A stretch of DNA of 21,815 nucleotides from a virus, in the IMG/VR virus record IMGVR_UViG_3300045999_003123, positions 1 through 21,815 of that record; one strand, 5' to 3'. The number at the start of each line of letters is the position of its first letter. The stretch's first letter is position 1. The position numbers and the translations under genes were made by a program. Positions 15,154 to 20,132 of the stretch are shown in pieces. The notes under the pieces were generated by a model that made no database searches, was not told the origin of the DNA, and worked only from the letters and a program-made list of their open reading frames with translations.

Positions 15154-15444
15154 TTACAAGTCCGAATGCACGTTGATTACTACCGGTGCTTTTTGGTCAC
15201 CAGCTACGGTAACACGTGCTTGTTTGGGTTTGAAGTATTCAAGTACATCCAGCGTAAGTGCTGAAGCCTTAAACTTCAAATCTTCATCGCGTGAATCCAT
15301 GCACTCATTTATAAATTCCGCAACCTTTGGCAATGCTTCAGCTACAAAGGTGCGCCCGAATTCTTCCCATTCAAGTGTCTTCTTATTCAAGCTTCCTAAT
15401 GGTCTACCATTTGGGTTGTTGGTCATTCCTTTTTGTAAGCCCAT
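15154..15444 (-). CDS. DUF5681-type small terminase-like protein
   Basis: A 96-residue protein with the hallmark TNNPNGRPLGSLNKKT near the N-terminus (8-23), the N-P-x-G-R-P-x-G-S-x-N-K signature of the DUF5681 family that often stands as or beside the small terminase subunit. The remainder is a helical stretch (EEFGRTFVAEALPKVAEFIN) and a beta-like C-terminus (RVTVAGDQKAPVVINVHSDL). Small terminases recognise pac or cos DNA for packaging; here the basic loop would be the DNA-binding part. The large subunit is not beside it, which is odd (see findings). Start choice is the first ATG after the previous gene, 24 bases downstream of its stop. The DUF5681 assignment is firm by motif, the terminase role less so. 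Confidence 0.62.
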   Translation of the reverse strand: MGLQKGMTNNPNGRPLGSLNKKTLEWEEFGRTFVAEALPKVAEFINECMDSRDEDLKFKASALTLDVLEYFKPKQARVTVAGDQKAPVVINVHSDL

Positions 15445-15468
15445 ATTTGTTATTTTGATGTTTACAAG

Positions 15469-15609
15469 TTACTTAGTATCATACTGCGCAATGCATACAG
15501 CAATGCGTTGTTGTGCATCAGGGTATTCACTTTGCGTCTTAGCATCACTCATGCAGCGTGCCACGAAATCATTCTTTGATTCTTCTGTTGTTGGTGTTGG
15601 TAGGGGCAT
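15469..15609 (-). CDS. 46-aa phage protein with RC...YPDxxQRxAVC motif
   Basis: The frame from ATG at 15609 codes 46 residues: MPLPTPTTEESKNDFVARCM, then a tail ending AVCIAQYDTK. It carries the pattern F-x-x-R-C-x(10)-Y-P-D-x-x-Q-R-x-A-V-C, which I have seen as a stand-alone short protein in phage genomes and as a C-terminal segment of head proteins. The two Cys (19 and 39) sit in the conserved motif. It starts four bases after the Cys-rich gene and ends 24 bases before the small-terminase-like gene. Function unknown; the motif suggests a virion or head-maturation accessory. Confidence 0.65.
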   Translation of the reverse strand: MPLPTPTTEESKNDFVARCMSDAKTQSEYPDAQQRIAVCIAQYDTK

Positions 15610-15613
15610 GTTA

Positions 15614-16063
15614 TTATGGTTTATCGATTTTTCCTAATTGTCTACGGAATTCTGTAATTAGATCACGTATGCACGATGCGCACCCGGATGGACGTTCGTG
15701 CTTCTTAGTTATTTTGCTGTACCAATAGTAAAGCATCTGCAAGTCTTCGGATTCTATTCTGTTGGCTTTACTTACTTTGCTTATGAAGGTGTCCAGCGCA
15801 GCTATTTCTTCTTCCTTCATGTCCTGGGCAAACCATTTACGTGCTGGGCATGATGCAAAGCGGAATTTAGTCTTTACATCCATGAAGCAGCCGCACAATT
15901 TTATCTTCTCTTTGTAGTAAGTAACATCATTTTCTTCAGCATTGACGTTATTACCTACGATTGGTGTACCGCAAGTGCCAAATGTGCCGTTATAAAACTT
16001 ACATTTTTTGCAAGTATTCAATCTCTCGCGTTGAATGTGCGATGGAACGTTGAAGTTTAACAT
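15614..16063 (-). CDS. Cys-rich, probably zinc-binding phage protein, 149 aa
   Basis: A 149-residue protein with two cysteine clusters. Cluster one: CKKC at 18-21, then C31, LCGC with C57 and C59, and C72 in SCPARKW. Cluster two: C128 and C131 (GCASC) near the end. CxxC pairs spaced like this are usual for zinc ribbons. The pattern ERLNTCKKCKFYNG, then CGCFMD and KTKF...SCPARKW is familiar from Bacteroidota phage genes upstream of the packaging genes. The start at 16063 overlaps the sigma-like gene by 65 bases and keeps the first cluster, so I accept it; the first ATG is two codons before the conserved part. A role in late gene control together with the sigma-like protein is possible but not shown. 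Confidence 0.62.
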   Translation of the reverse strand: MLNFNVPSHIQRERLNTCKKCKFYNGTFGTCGTPIVGNNVNAEENDVTYYKEKIKLCGCFMDVKTKFRFASCPARKWFAQDMKEEEIAALDTFISKVSKANRIESEDLQMLYYWYSKITKKHERPSGCASCIRDLITEFRRQLGKIDKP

Positions 16064-16448
16064 ATTCTCTTATTCGTTTTAATGCTCTGTGTATTGATGT
16101 GCGCAGGTAGCTGTATGGAATACCTGTTTCTGCGCTCAATTCTTTGTAGTCGAAATCGGGTTTACTGTATAGACGCAAAAGGATTGCATCAAATTCATTC
16201 AAACGTCCTATTGCGTTGTATAAATACTCACCATCTATGAATGCACCTATCCATGTTTCGTCCTGTTTGCTATCGTCCACCTGCCTTTCTACGTGTAATT
16301 CGTAGTATTTGCGATACTTGATAGCGTAATCACTTCGTGCGCTGTGCCATGATAGCCACAATGCCCTGTTCACGTATGCTTCTATCTTACCACCGCACAC
16401 TATATCTTCAATATCCTGCTGTGGTCTATCCATCAACCTGGCAAGCAC
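15999..16448 (-). CDS. sigma-70 region 4-like regulator, N-terminus unresolved
   Basis: First gene of the leftward operon. The frame starting with GTG at 16448 gives 149 residues; residues 79-130 read as a sigma region 4 helix-turn-helix (NAIGRLNEFDAILLRLYS, then YKELSAETGIPYSYLRTSIH and RALKRIREYVKLQ). Region 2-like sequence also occurs: EAYVNRALWLSWHSARSD. In the same open frame a further 36 codons upstream (to 16556) read plausibly as the region 2 N-terminus, including HYSAWLDKASRLAHDK and SDLLHEV, before a stop at 16559-16557, but they hold no ATG, GTG or TTG. The true start may be non-standard, or there is an indel in the sequence. The likely job is directing host polymerase to late promoters, or an anti/alternative sigma role; that is inference. 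Confidence 0.6.
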   Translation of the reverse strand: MLARLMDRPQQDIEDIVCGGKIEAYVNRALWLSWHSARSDYAIKYRKYYELHVERQVDDSKQDETWIGAFIDGEYLYNAIGRLNEFDAILLRLYSKPDFDYKELSAETGIPYSYLRTSIHRALKRIREYVKLQRSIAHSTREIEYLQKM

Positions 16449-16607
16449 TTCATGCAGTAGATCACTTCCTTTCTGTTTATCGTGTGCAAGCCTACTAGCC
16501 TTATCCAGCCATGCGCTGTAATGTTTCCCTATATGGATACTTACGCAGTCGATTTGTTAAAATTTAAAAATATCGGTGTAAATACTTCCACTATCCAAAA
16601 AAGCGTG

Positions 16608-16615
16608 TACATTTG
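16608..16615 (+). promoter_or_regulatory. candidate -7 box of the rightward early promoter
   Basis: TACATTTG fits TAnnTTTG. It lies 33 bases before the first plus-strand gene. No TTTG is found 19-20 bases upstream, so the promoter may need an activator or be weak. Confidence 0.45.
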
Positions 16616-16622
16616 TACCCGT

Positions 16623-16630
16623 CAAAGATA
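16623..16630 (-). promoter_or_regulatory. candidate -7 box of the leftward late promoter
   Basis: On the minus strand TATCTTTG fits TAnnTTTG exactly, and is identical to the box of the promoter at 18866-18873. It faces, and is separated by seven bases from, the rightward box at 16608-16615. No TTTG at the expected upstream spacing is visible. The divergent gap 16449-16647 is AT-rich and contains nothing else I could name apart from the sigma-like gene's possible N-terminus. Confidence 0.35.
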
Positions 16631-16647
16631 ATCAAAAACAAAACAAC

Positions 16648-16905
16648 ATGAGCTATTTCACTTTTGAACACGACTGCAGCAATGCACCTATCACACTCAC
16701 TATTGAAGTTGAGTACGTAATCACATTCTCTAGAGGCGATTATTACACGCCTGAAGAAACAACTATTGATCAGTGTAAATACACACTGCTTTGCGCTGGC
16801 ATTGACATGACTAAGTGCATCATGAATAGCAATAATAAAAAGTTAATCGGTGAAATAGAAGATGCAGTGACTGCAGCTATTTGGCAAGATGACGAAAATC
16901 AGTAA
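16648..16905 (+). CDS. unknown early phage protein, 85 aa
   Basis: First plus-strand gene of the right arm. 85 residues (MSYFTFEHDCSNAPITLTIE...) beginning with a beta hairpin-like stretch, followed by a helix-prone region and a C-terminal helix (LIGEIEDAVTAAIWQDDENQ). It has three Cys (residues 10, 43, 49 by count) but no metal-binding spacing. No family is recognised. Its position as the first gene after the putative rightward promoter makes it an early product; small early phage genes often modify the host, but no specific clue is seen. Confidence 0.55.
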   Translation: MSYFTFEHDCSNAPITLTIEVEYVITFSRGDYYTPEETTIDQCKYTLLCAGIDMTKCIMNSNNKKLIGEIEDAVTAAIWQDDENQ

Positions 16906-16926
16906 ACAATTTAAAACCTCAATACA

Positions 16927-17256
16927 ATGTTAATCGAAGTAACACACACAGCACCGGTAAGAATAGGTACTACCAAAGTAACACTGCCACACTACTACAT
17001 TGATGGCGACTATACCAAATTTTATTGCTGCATCACTGCAGATTTAAAGCTTATCACAGTTTACCATAACGCATATAGCTGCAACATTGAAACAAAATGC
17101 TACGAAGATGAGCAGGATGTAGCCTTCCGTTTAGAACGTGACATGCGCGATAAGCTTTACGAGCCAATCGATGAAGCAGTGTTCATGCATAAGTTCAGCG
17201 AAGCGCACCGCGAAATCTTCTACGTAGCTAATCCAAAATTAAAACCAATCGAATGA
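16927..17256 (+). CDS. unknown early phage protein, 109 aa
   Basis: A 109-residue protein (MLIEVTHTAPVRIGTTKVTL...) starting 21 bases after the previous stop. Two-thirds is beta-like (HYYIDGDYTKFYCCITADLK, LITVYHNAYS) and the C-terminal third is helical with acidic runs (RLERDMRDKLYEPIDEAVFM). Its stop overlaps the next start by four bases (ATGA). Not recognised. It is coded like its neighbours with no obvious difference in codon use by eye. Confidence 0.55.
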   Translation: MLIEVTHTAPVRIGTTKVTLPHYYIDGDYTKFYCCITADLKLITVYHNAYSCNIETKCYEDEQDVAFRLERDMRDKLYEPIDEAVFMHKFSEAHREIFYVANPKLKPIE

Positions 17257-17489
17257 GAAAGCGACAGGAATTGAATCAACTGATTGCACGCACAGTAGGG
17301 AGCAAAGCTGCTCTCCTACGTGCGATGCAAAGAAGCAACACGCCCATAGTAAAAAAGACTTTGCATAATTGGTGTGATGATCCGGGCAGCATCAAGTTAC
17401 GCCAGCTGATAAACCTTAGCCGGGTAATGGAAGTGCCAGTGTGCGAGATAGTCGATTGTATAACCATTAAAAACGAAGGCGATGAGTAA
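17253..17489 (+). CDS. Cro/XRE-like helix-turn-helix regulator, 78 aa
   Basis: A 78-residue basic protein. Residues about 6-60 form the helix-turn-helix core: LNQLIARTVGSKAALLRAMQ, then RSNTPIVKKTLHNWCDDPGS (recognition helix region) and IKLRQLINLSRVMEVPVCEI. The arrangement of five short helices with VPVCEIVDC at the end matches phage Cro and XRE-type repressors, and the sequence around KTLHNW resembles the DNA-contacting helix. It starts in the ATGA overlap with the upstream gene and ends eight bases inside the next. The most likely job is repression or activation of phage early promoters. A strong hairpin lies 36 bases into this coding region. Confidence 0.68.
   Translation: MRKRQELNQLIARTVGSKAALLRAMQRSNTPIVKKTLHNWCDDPGSIKLRQLINLSRVMEVPVCEIVDCITIKNEGDE
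17289..17324 (+). other. hairpin inside the Cro/XRE-like gene
   Basis: CGCAC (17289-17293) pairs with GTGCG (17320-17324), and GTAGGGAGC (17295-17303) with GCTC plus CCTAC (17310-17319), with one bulged A, one bulged T and a six-base loop AAAGCT. That gives 14 pairs, well above what adjoining coding sequence shows by eye. It could affect translation of the gene or be an operator. Confidence 0.45.
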
Positions 17490-18075
17490 ATATAAAGCAT
17501 ATATAAAGACTCAAGGCAAGAAGCTGCGCACTACTAAGCTACCAACACGCAGTGATATCCTTACTATCATGAAGAAGTTTGATAAAGTAAGCTTTGCTGA
17601 TTTGCGAAAGGAGCTAAACATAAGCAATGCTAAGTTGATGGATTGGTGTAAGCTGGTATTCAGCACAGATGATAAGGAGAAAAGGTGGCGCGAAATCGAG
17701 GACAATCTAAACAACCTTGAATTTCATGAGAACTTTACTGATTCGATGGAGAGTGAATACGATGTGCATGATGTGCGCAGGGTAAATGACAAGAACATGT
17801 ACATCGTAAAGAAGAAAGTAGTCAATGAAAATCGCATGTGCTATCTTGTTACGATTAACCATGACCAGCACGTCATAGTTCGCTTTGATATTCCCGTAGA
17901 ACGTAGCAGTGTGCAATACTGCCCAATCACATTAGGTTGTGATTATCAGGTAAATTCACTCGGTCAGTGGGAGTATATGGAACTAGAATCACATCTACCT
18001 GTCATAAACATTCAGGCGGATGAAGACTACATCGGGAAGTTTTGGTTAGCAATATCTAATTCCCTGAATGCATGA
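17482..18075 (+). CDS. unknown early phage protein, 197 aa, N-terminal HTH-like
   Basis: A 197-residue protein (MSKYKAYIKTQGKKLRTTKL...). The first 25 residues are basic and disordered-like. Residues about 24-58 (DILTIMKKFDKVSFADLRKE, then LNISNAKLMDWCKLVF) could be a helix-turn-helix, with ISNAKLMDW as the recognition helix. The middle is charged (KRWREIEDNLNNLEFHENFT) and the C-terminal half (about 95-197) is beta-rich. It overlaps the Cro-like gene by eight bases and the VRR-NUC gene by four (ATGA). No family recognised. A regulator or a replication accessory factor fits its location. Confidence 0.55.
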   Translation: MSKYKAYIKTQGKKLRTTKLPTRSDILTIMKKFDKVSFADLRKELNISNAKLMDWCKLVFSTDDKEKRWREIEDNLNNLEFHENFTDSMESEYDVHDVRRVNDKNMYIVKKKVVNENRMCYLVTINHDQHVIVRFDIPVERSSVQYCPITLGCDYQVNSLGQWEYMELESHLPVINIQADEDYIGKFWLAISNSLNA

Positions 18076-18434
18076 AGCACGAAGAAAGCAAGATTCAGCA
18101 ACGTTGCGTAGAATGGTTCCGCTATTCCTTCCCTCGCACACTAATCGCTTCCTTCCCCAATGGTGTGTTTATAGGTGGCACTCCGGTACAAAGAGCAAAA
18201 CGCTGGAACATATTGAAAGCAGAAGGGGCTATGCCCGGTATGCCTGATTTGATGATCTGTATGAGCAGTGGTTCATACCATGCCCTGTTCATCGAGATGA
18301 AGACCGAGAAGGGCAAACTATCCGACACACAAAAAATCGTTCACGCACAGCTTATCAATGCAGGTTACTGCGTAAAGGTGTGCAGGTCATTTGAAGAATT
18401 TACAATCATAATTAAAACCTATTTAGAGCAATGA
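18072..18434 (+). CDS. VRR-NUC family nuclease, 120 aa
   Basis: A compact nuclease of the VRR-NUC fold (PD-(D/E)XK superfamily), as found in phages and restriction-like contexts. Seen: helix with E4 and Q9 (MKHEESKIQQRCVEWFRY), FPNGVFIGG (28-36), then the catalytic set: G-M-P-D59 in EGAMPGMPDLMI (51-62), E75-x-K77 in ALFIEMK (71-77) and Q87 in GKLSDTQKIV (81-90). All key residues are present, so the protein is likely active. The length is normal for phage members. In the host it would cut flap or Holliday-type DNA during phage replication; that is family-based inference. It shares four bases with both neighbours. Confidence 0.8.
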   Translation: MKHEESKIQQRCVEWFRYSFPRTLIASFPNGVFIGGTPVQRAKRWNILKAEGAMPGMPDLMICMSSGSYHALFIEMKTEKGKLSDTQKIVHAQLINAGYCVKVCRSFEEFTIIIKTYLEQ

Positions 18435-18853
18435 GAAAAAACACAAAAAGCAAGTATTACGAATTCATGTGTGCATTACATGCCATGCAAGAATTTGATA
18501 TCAAACAAATGCGCAATGAATATCGTGTTGGTGCGCGATTGATTACGCTGATGCGCGAACACAACATGATTAAACGCGAAGGCAATGTAACACGCTGGAT
18601 AGGCGATAAGCCTACGCAAGCAATAGCTGTTGCATTTGCTAAAGAATGTTTGAAGGAATCACGTATTGCCAATGCACAAAGCAAAGCAGGTACGCAGCAG
18701 CTAACTATCAAACCCATCAAACGTGTTGAGCGCATACAGCCAGCACCGGTGCATGAAGAACCTATCTGCGATAACAGCAATAGCAAGATGCTATTGATCA
18801 TGGCTGTTGGTGCCGTAATCGGATTCATGATTGCAACAGCAATTTGGAAGTAG
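18431..18853 (+). CDS. unknown protein with C-terminal membrane anchor, 140 aa
   Basis: A 140-residue protein (MRKNTKSKYYEFMCALHAMQ...). The N-terminal 60 residues look like a winged-helix-type DNA-binding domain (FDIKQMRNEYRVGARLITLM, then REHNMIKREGNVTRWIGDKP). A Lys/Gln/Pro-rich linker follows. Residues about 119-138 (MLLIMAVGAVIGFMIATAIW) form one transmembrane helix with only a short tail, so the protein is C-terminally anchored. It overlaps the VRR-NUC gene by four bases. Not recognised; the combination of a possible DNA-binding head and a tail anchor may tether DNA or a replication complex to the membrane. This is inference. Confidence 0.58.
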   Translation: MRKNTKSKYYEFMCALHAMQEFDIKQMRNEYRVGARLITLMREHNMIKREGNVTRWIGDKPTQAIAVAFAKECLKESRIANAQSKAGTQQLTIKPIKRVERIQPAPVHEEPICDNSNSKMLLIMAVGAVIGFMIATAIWK

Positions 18854-18873
18854 AAATATTTTGATTATCTTTG
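18843..18873 (+). promoter_or_regulatory. Bacteroidota-type promoter upstream of the leader RNA
   Basis: TTTG at 18843-18846 and TATCTTTG at 18866-18873 are 19 bases apart, a full match to the -33 and -7 consensus. The expected start site is near 18880, giving a leader of about 100 bases before the GIY-YIG gene. It begins inside the end of the previous gene. Confidence 0.72.
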
Positions 18874-18887
18874 CAACGCTAGTTCGT

Positions 18888-18950
18888 ATGAAAACATTTT
18901 TTAAATCCCATCTTCACTGCATTGCCATAAGCCATTCGGCTACGGACTAG
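18888..18950 (+). CDS. possible 20-aa leader peptide in the structured RNA
   Basis: ATG at 18888 opens MKTFFKSHLHCIAISHSATD and ends in TAG at 18948-18950, inside the structured leader. Translation would run through the 5' arm of the long stem. It could be an attenuation-type leader peptide or a chance short frame; nothing beyond its placement supports it. Confidence 0.25.
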   Translation: MKTFFKSHLHCIAISHSATD

Positions 18951-18975
18951 CCTTTGCATGTGAAGGTGGGTATTT
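18903..18975 (+). ncRNA. structured leader RNA before the GIY-YIG gene
   Basis: CCCATCTTCAC (18907-18917) pairs with GTGAAGGTGGG (18960-18970) in 11 pairs including one G-U wobble, and AAAT (18903-18906) pairs with ATTT (18972-18975) past one bulged U, for 15 pairs in total. An inner TGCA/TGCA helix (18918-18921 with 18955-18958) follows. The apex can form either AGCC-ATTC-GGCT (18930-18941) or GGCTA-CGGAC-TAGCC (18938-18952); these share GGCT, so they exclude each other. That is what a switch or a pseudoknotted RNA would look like. Family unknown to me; function not assigned. Confidence 0.6.
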
Positions 18976-18981
18976 AGTTTT

Positions 18982-19272
18982 ATGTTTTATTTAAAAGATT
19001 CATGGTATACACCCAATACCTACGATAGAAACTTCGCTTATCCTTCAAACAAGGAAGGAGTTTATGTAATTGTCGAACCTACGTTGGGCATTTTATACGT
19101 TGGTAGTTCTATAAATTTATGGCAGCGTTACAATAGGCATGAAGTATTACGTTTATTGAATGCAACTTATGGTTATGTTCAGTTTTATTTTACAGAATGT
19201 ACAAACTCAAAAAAGTTTGAAAAACATTTGATTAAAACTTTACAGCCGAAATACAACACACAGCACAAATGA
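18982..19272 (+). CDS. single-domain GIY-YIG endonuclease-like protein, 96 aa
   Basis: A minimal GIY-YIG domain. GVYVI (26-30) and LYVG (38-41) form the GIY and YIG parts; R49 in INLWQRYNRH is the usual catalytic Arg; E80 in SKKFEKHLIKTL is the usual metal-binding Glu; N92 in PKYN is also conserved. No DNA-binding domain is attached, so the specificity must come from another factor or from structure. The gene follows the structured leader by six bases and shares four bases with the replication gene. Members of this superfamily include intron-encoded homing enzymes, UvrC-like repair nucleases and restriction enzymes; which one applies is undecided, and the protein lacks the C-terminal parts of the first two. 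Confidence 0.78.
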   Translation: MFYLKDSWYTPNTYDRNFAYPSNKEGVYVIVEPTLGILYVGSSINLWQRYNRHEVLRLLNATYGYVQFYFTECTNSKKFEKHLIKTLQPKYNTQHK

Positions 19273-20132
19273 AAAATAACGGTTACGACCTTTCCCGGAA
19301 GTGGTTTGACTTTGCCTTTGAGCATTCGGAAGTTAAGTGCCAGCACACTGCTTTGTTCATGTGGATCATTGAACTAAACAATCGACTTGGATGGAAAGAG
19401 CAGTTTGGAATACCAACGAACGCAACAATGGAAGGGTTGCACATTGGTAACAAGCGCACCTACTTGGATGCACTTAGCGACTTAGCTAAATGGAATTTCA
19501 TTCAAATTATCAGTGAATCTAAGAACCAGTATAGCAGCACAATAATATCAATATGCCGTAGCAAAAAAGCCACAGCACTGCATACGGCATTAGATACGGC
19601 ATTGATACAGCACAGCAACGGCATTGAACACAGCATTGAACACAGCAGTGCCCCCATAGATAAACCAAGAAACCAAGAAACCAATAAACAAAGAAACAAT
19701 GATATAGGGCTTAACAGCCCCGAATCACAGAATGAAATTATAGTTGAAGATGCAAATGAAAAAAAAGTAACGCGCAAACGATTCGTTAAACCGGAAGAAC
19801 ATGAAGTGTACAACTTGATGGGCGAACTGAATGCGACAGGTAAAAACTTTATGAGCGAAGATAGATTAGTTAATTTCGCTCGCACCTTCATGGATCACTA
19901 CGAAGCTAATGGCTGGATAGTAGGTAAATCTTCAATGAAGGATTGGCAAAGCACAGTGCGCAACTGGATGCGCAGAGAATGGGATAAAATTAAAAATCAA
20001 AAATCATATGGCAAACAATCAAATTCAACAGCAGACAGCATTGCAAAAGCTAATGCACTTTACGCCGAAGCAGTCGCTATCAGTCGAGCACGCGATAACA
20101 CAAGACCAGATTGGTCTCCTTCGGAAGCTTGA
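19269..20132 (+). CDS. replication initiator-like protein containing the putative origin
   Basis: A 287-residue protein. Residues about 1-100 resemble the winged-helix start of phage replication initiators (MKNNGYDLSRKWFDFAFEHS, then KCQHTALFMWIIELNNRLGW and NKRTYLDALSDLAKWNFIQI). Residues 102-127 are low-complexity and coded by DNA repeats. An acidic/basic linker follows and residues about 165-240 carry a DnaD-like helical segment (EHEVYNLMGELNATGKNFMS, then FARTFMDHYEANGWIVGKSS, MKDWQSTVRNWMRREWDKIK), which loads helicase at the origin in related systems. Its end overlaps the next gene by 125 bases. Start overlaps the GIY-YIG stop (ATGA). As with lambda O, the origin would lie within the gene; this is inferred from repeats, not tested. 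Confidence 0.68.
   Translation: MKNNGYDLSRKWFDFAFEHSEVKCQHTALFMWIIELNNRLGWKEQFGIPTNATMEGLHIGNKRTYLDALSDLAKWNFIQIISESKNQYSSTIISICRSKKATALHTALDTALIQHSNGIEHSIEHSSAPIDKPRNQETNKQRNNDIGLNSPESQNEIIVEDANEKKVTRKRFVKPEEHEVYNLMGELNATGKNFMSEDRLVNFARTFMDHYEANGWIVGKSSMKDWQSTVRNWMRREWDKIKNQKSYGKQSNSTADSIAKANALYAEAVAISRARDNTRPDWSPSEA
19572..19649 (+). repeat. seven iteron-like repeats
   Basis: Core ACRGCAYT-like octamers start at 19572, 19584, 19596, 19607, 19618, 19630 and 19642, so spacing is 12, 12, 11, 11, 12, 12 bases. Five of the seven match ACRGCA(T/C)T; those at 19607 (ACAGCACA) and 19642 (ACAGCAGT) differ at the end. Because of the 11-base steps the repeats fall into all three reading frames, so the protein does not explain them. 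Confidence 0.78.
19572..19701 (+). other. putative phage replication origin
   Basis: The iteron array (19572-19649) is followed by five tandem eight-base units (19662-19701): AAACCAAG, AAACCAAG, AAACCAAT, AAACAAAG, AAACAATG. These are A-rich, strongly strand-asymmetric and have a period of eight that does not respect codons. Iterons plus an A-rich stretch within the initiator gene is the lambda-type layout, where the initiator binds the iterons and the A-rich part melts. Confidence 0.68.

Noticed and set aside
16541-16612. 23-codon minus-strand frame starting ATG at 16612
   Set aside because: Its product is hydrophobic and out of frame with the sigma-like gene by two bases, so it does not supply the missing start unless an indel is present.
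16449-16647. tRNA or attachment site in the divergent gap
   Set aside because: No cloverleaf and no integrase; only AT-rich DNA, promoter boxes and the possible N-terminal extension of the sigma-like gene.
18888-19272. Group I intron with homing endonuclease
   Set aside because: Genes on both sides appear whole, and the folded leader of about 70 bases is far too short and lacks the visible core pairing of a group I intron. A degenerate or novel element is not excluded.
19572-19649. CRISPR array
   Set aside because: Units are about 12 bases with no spacers of 25-40 bases, lie inside a coding gene, and no cas gene is present.
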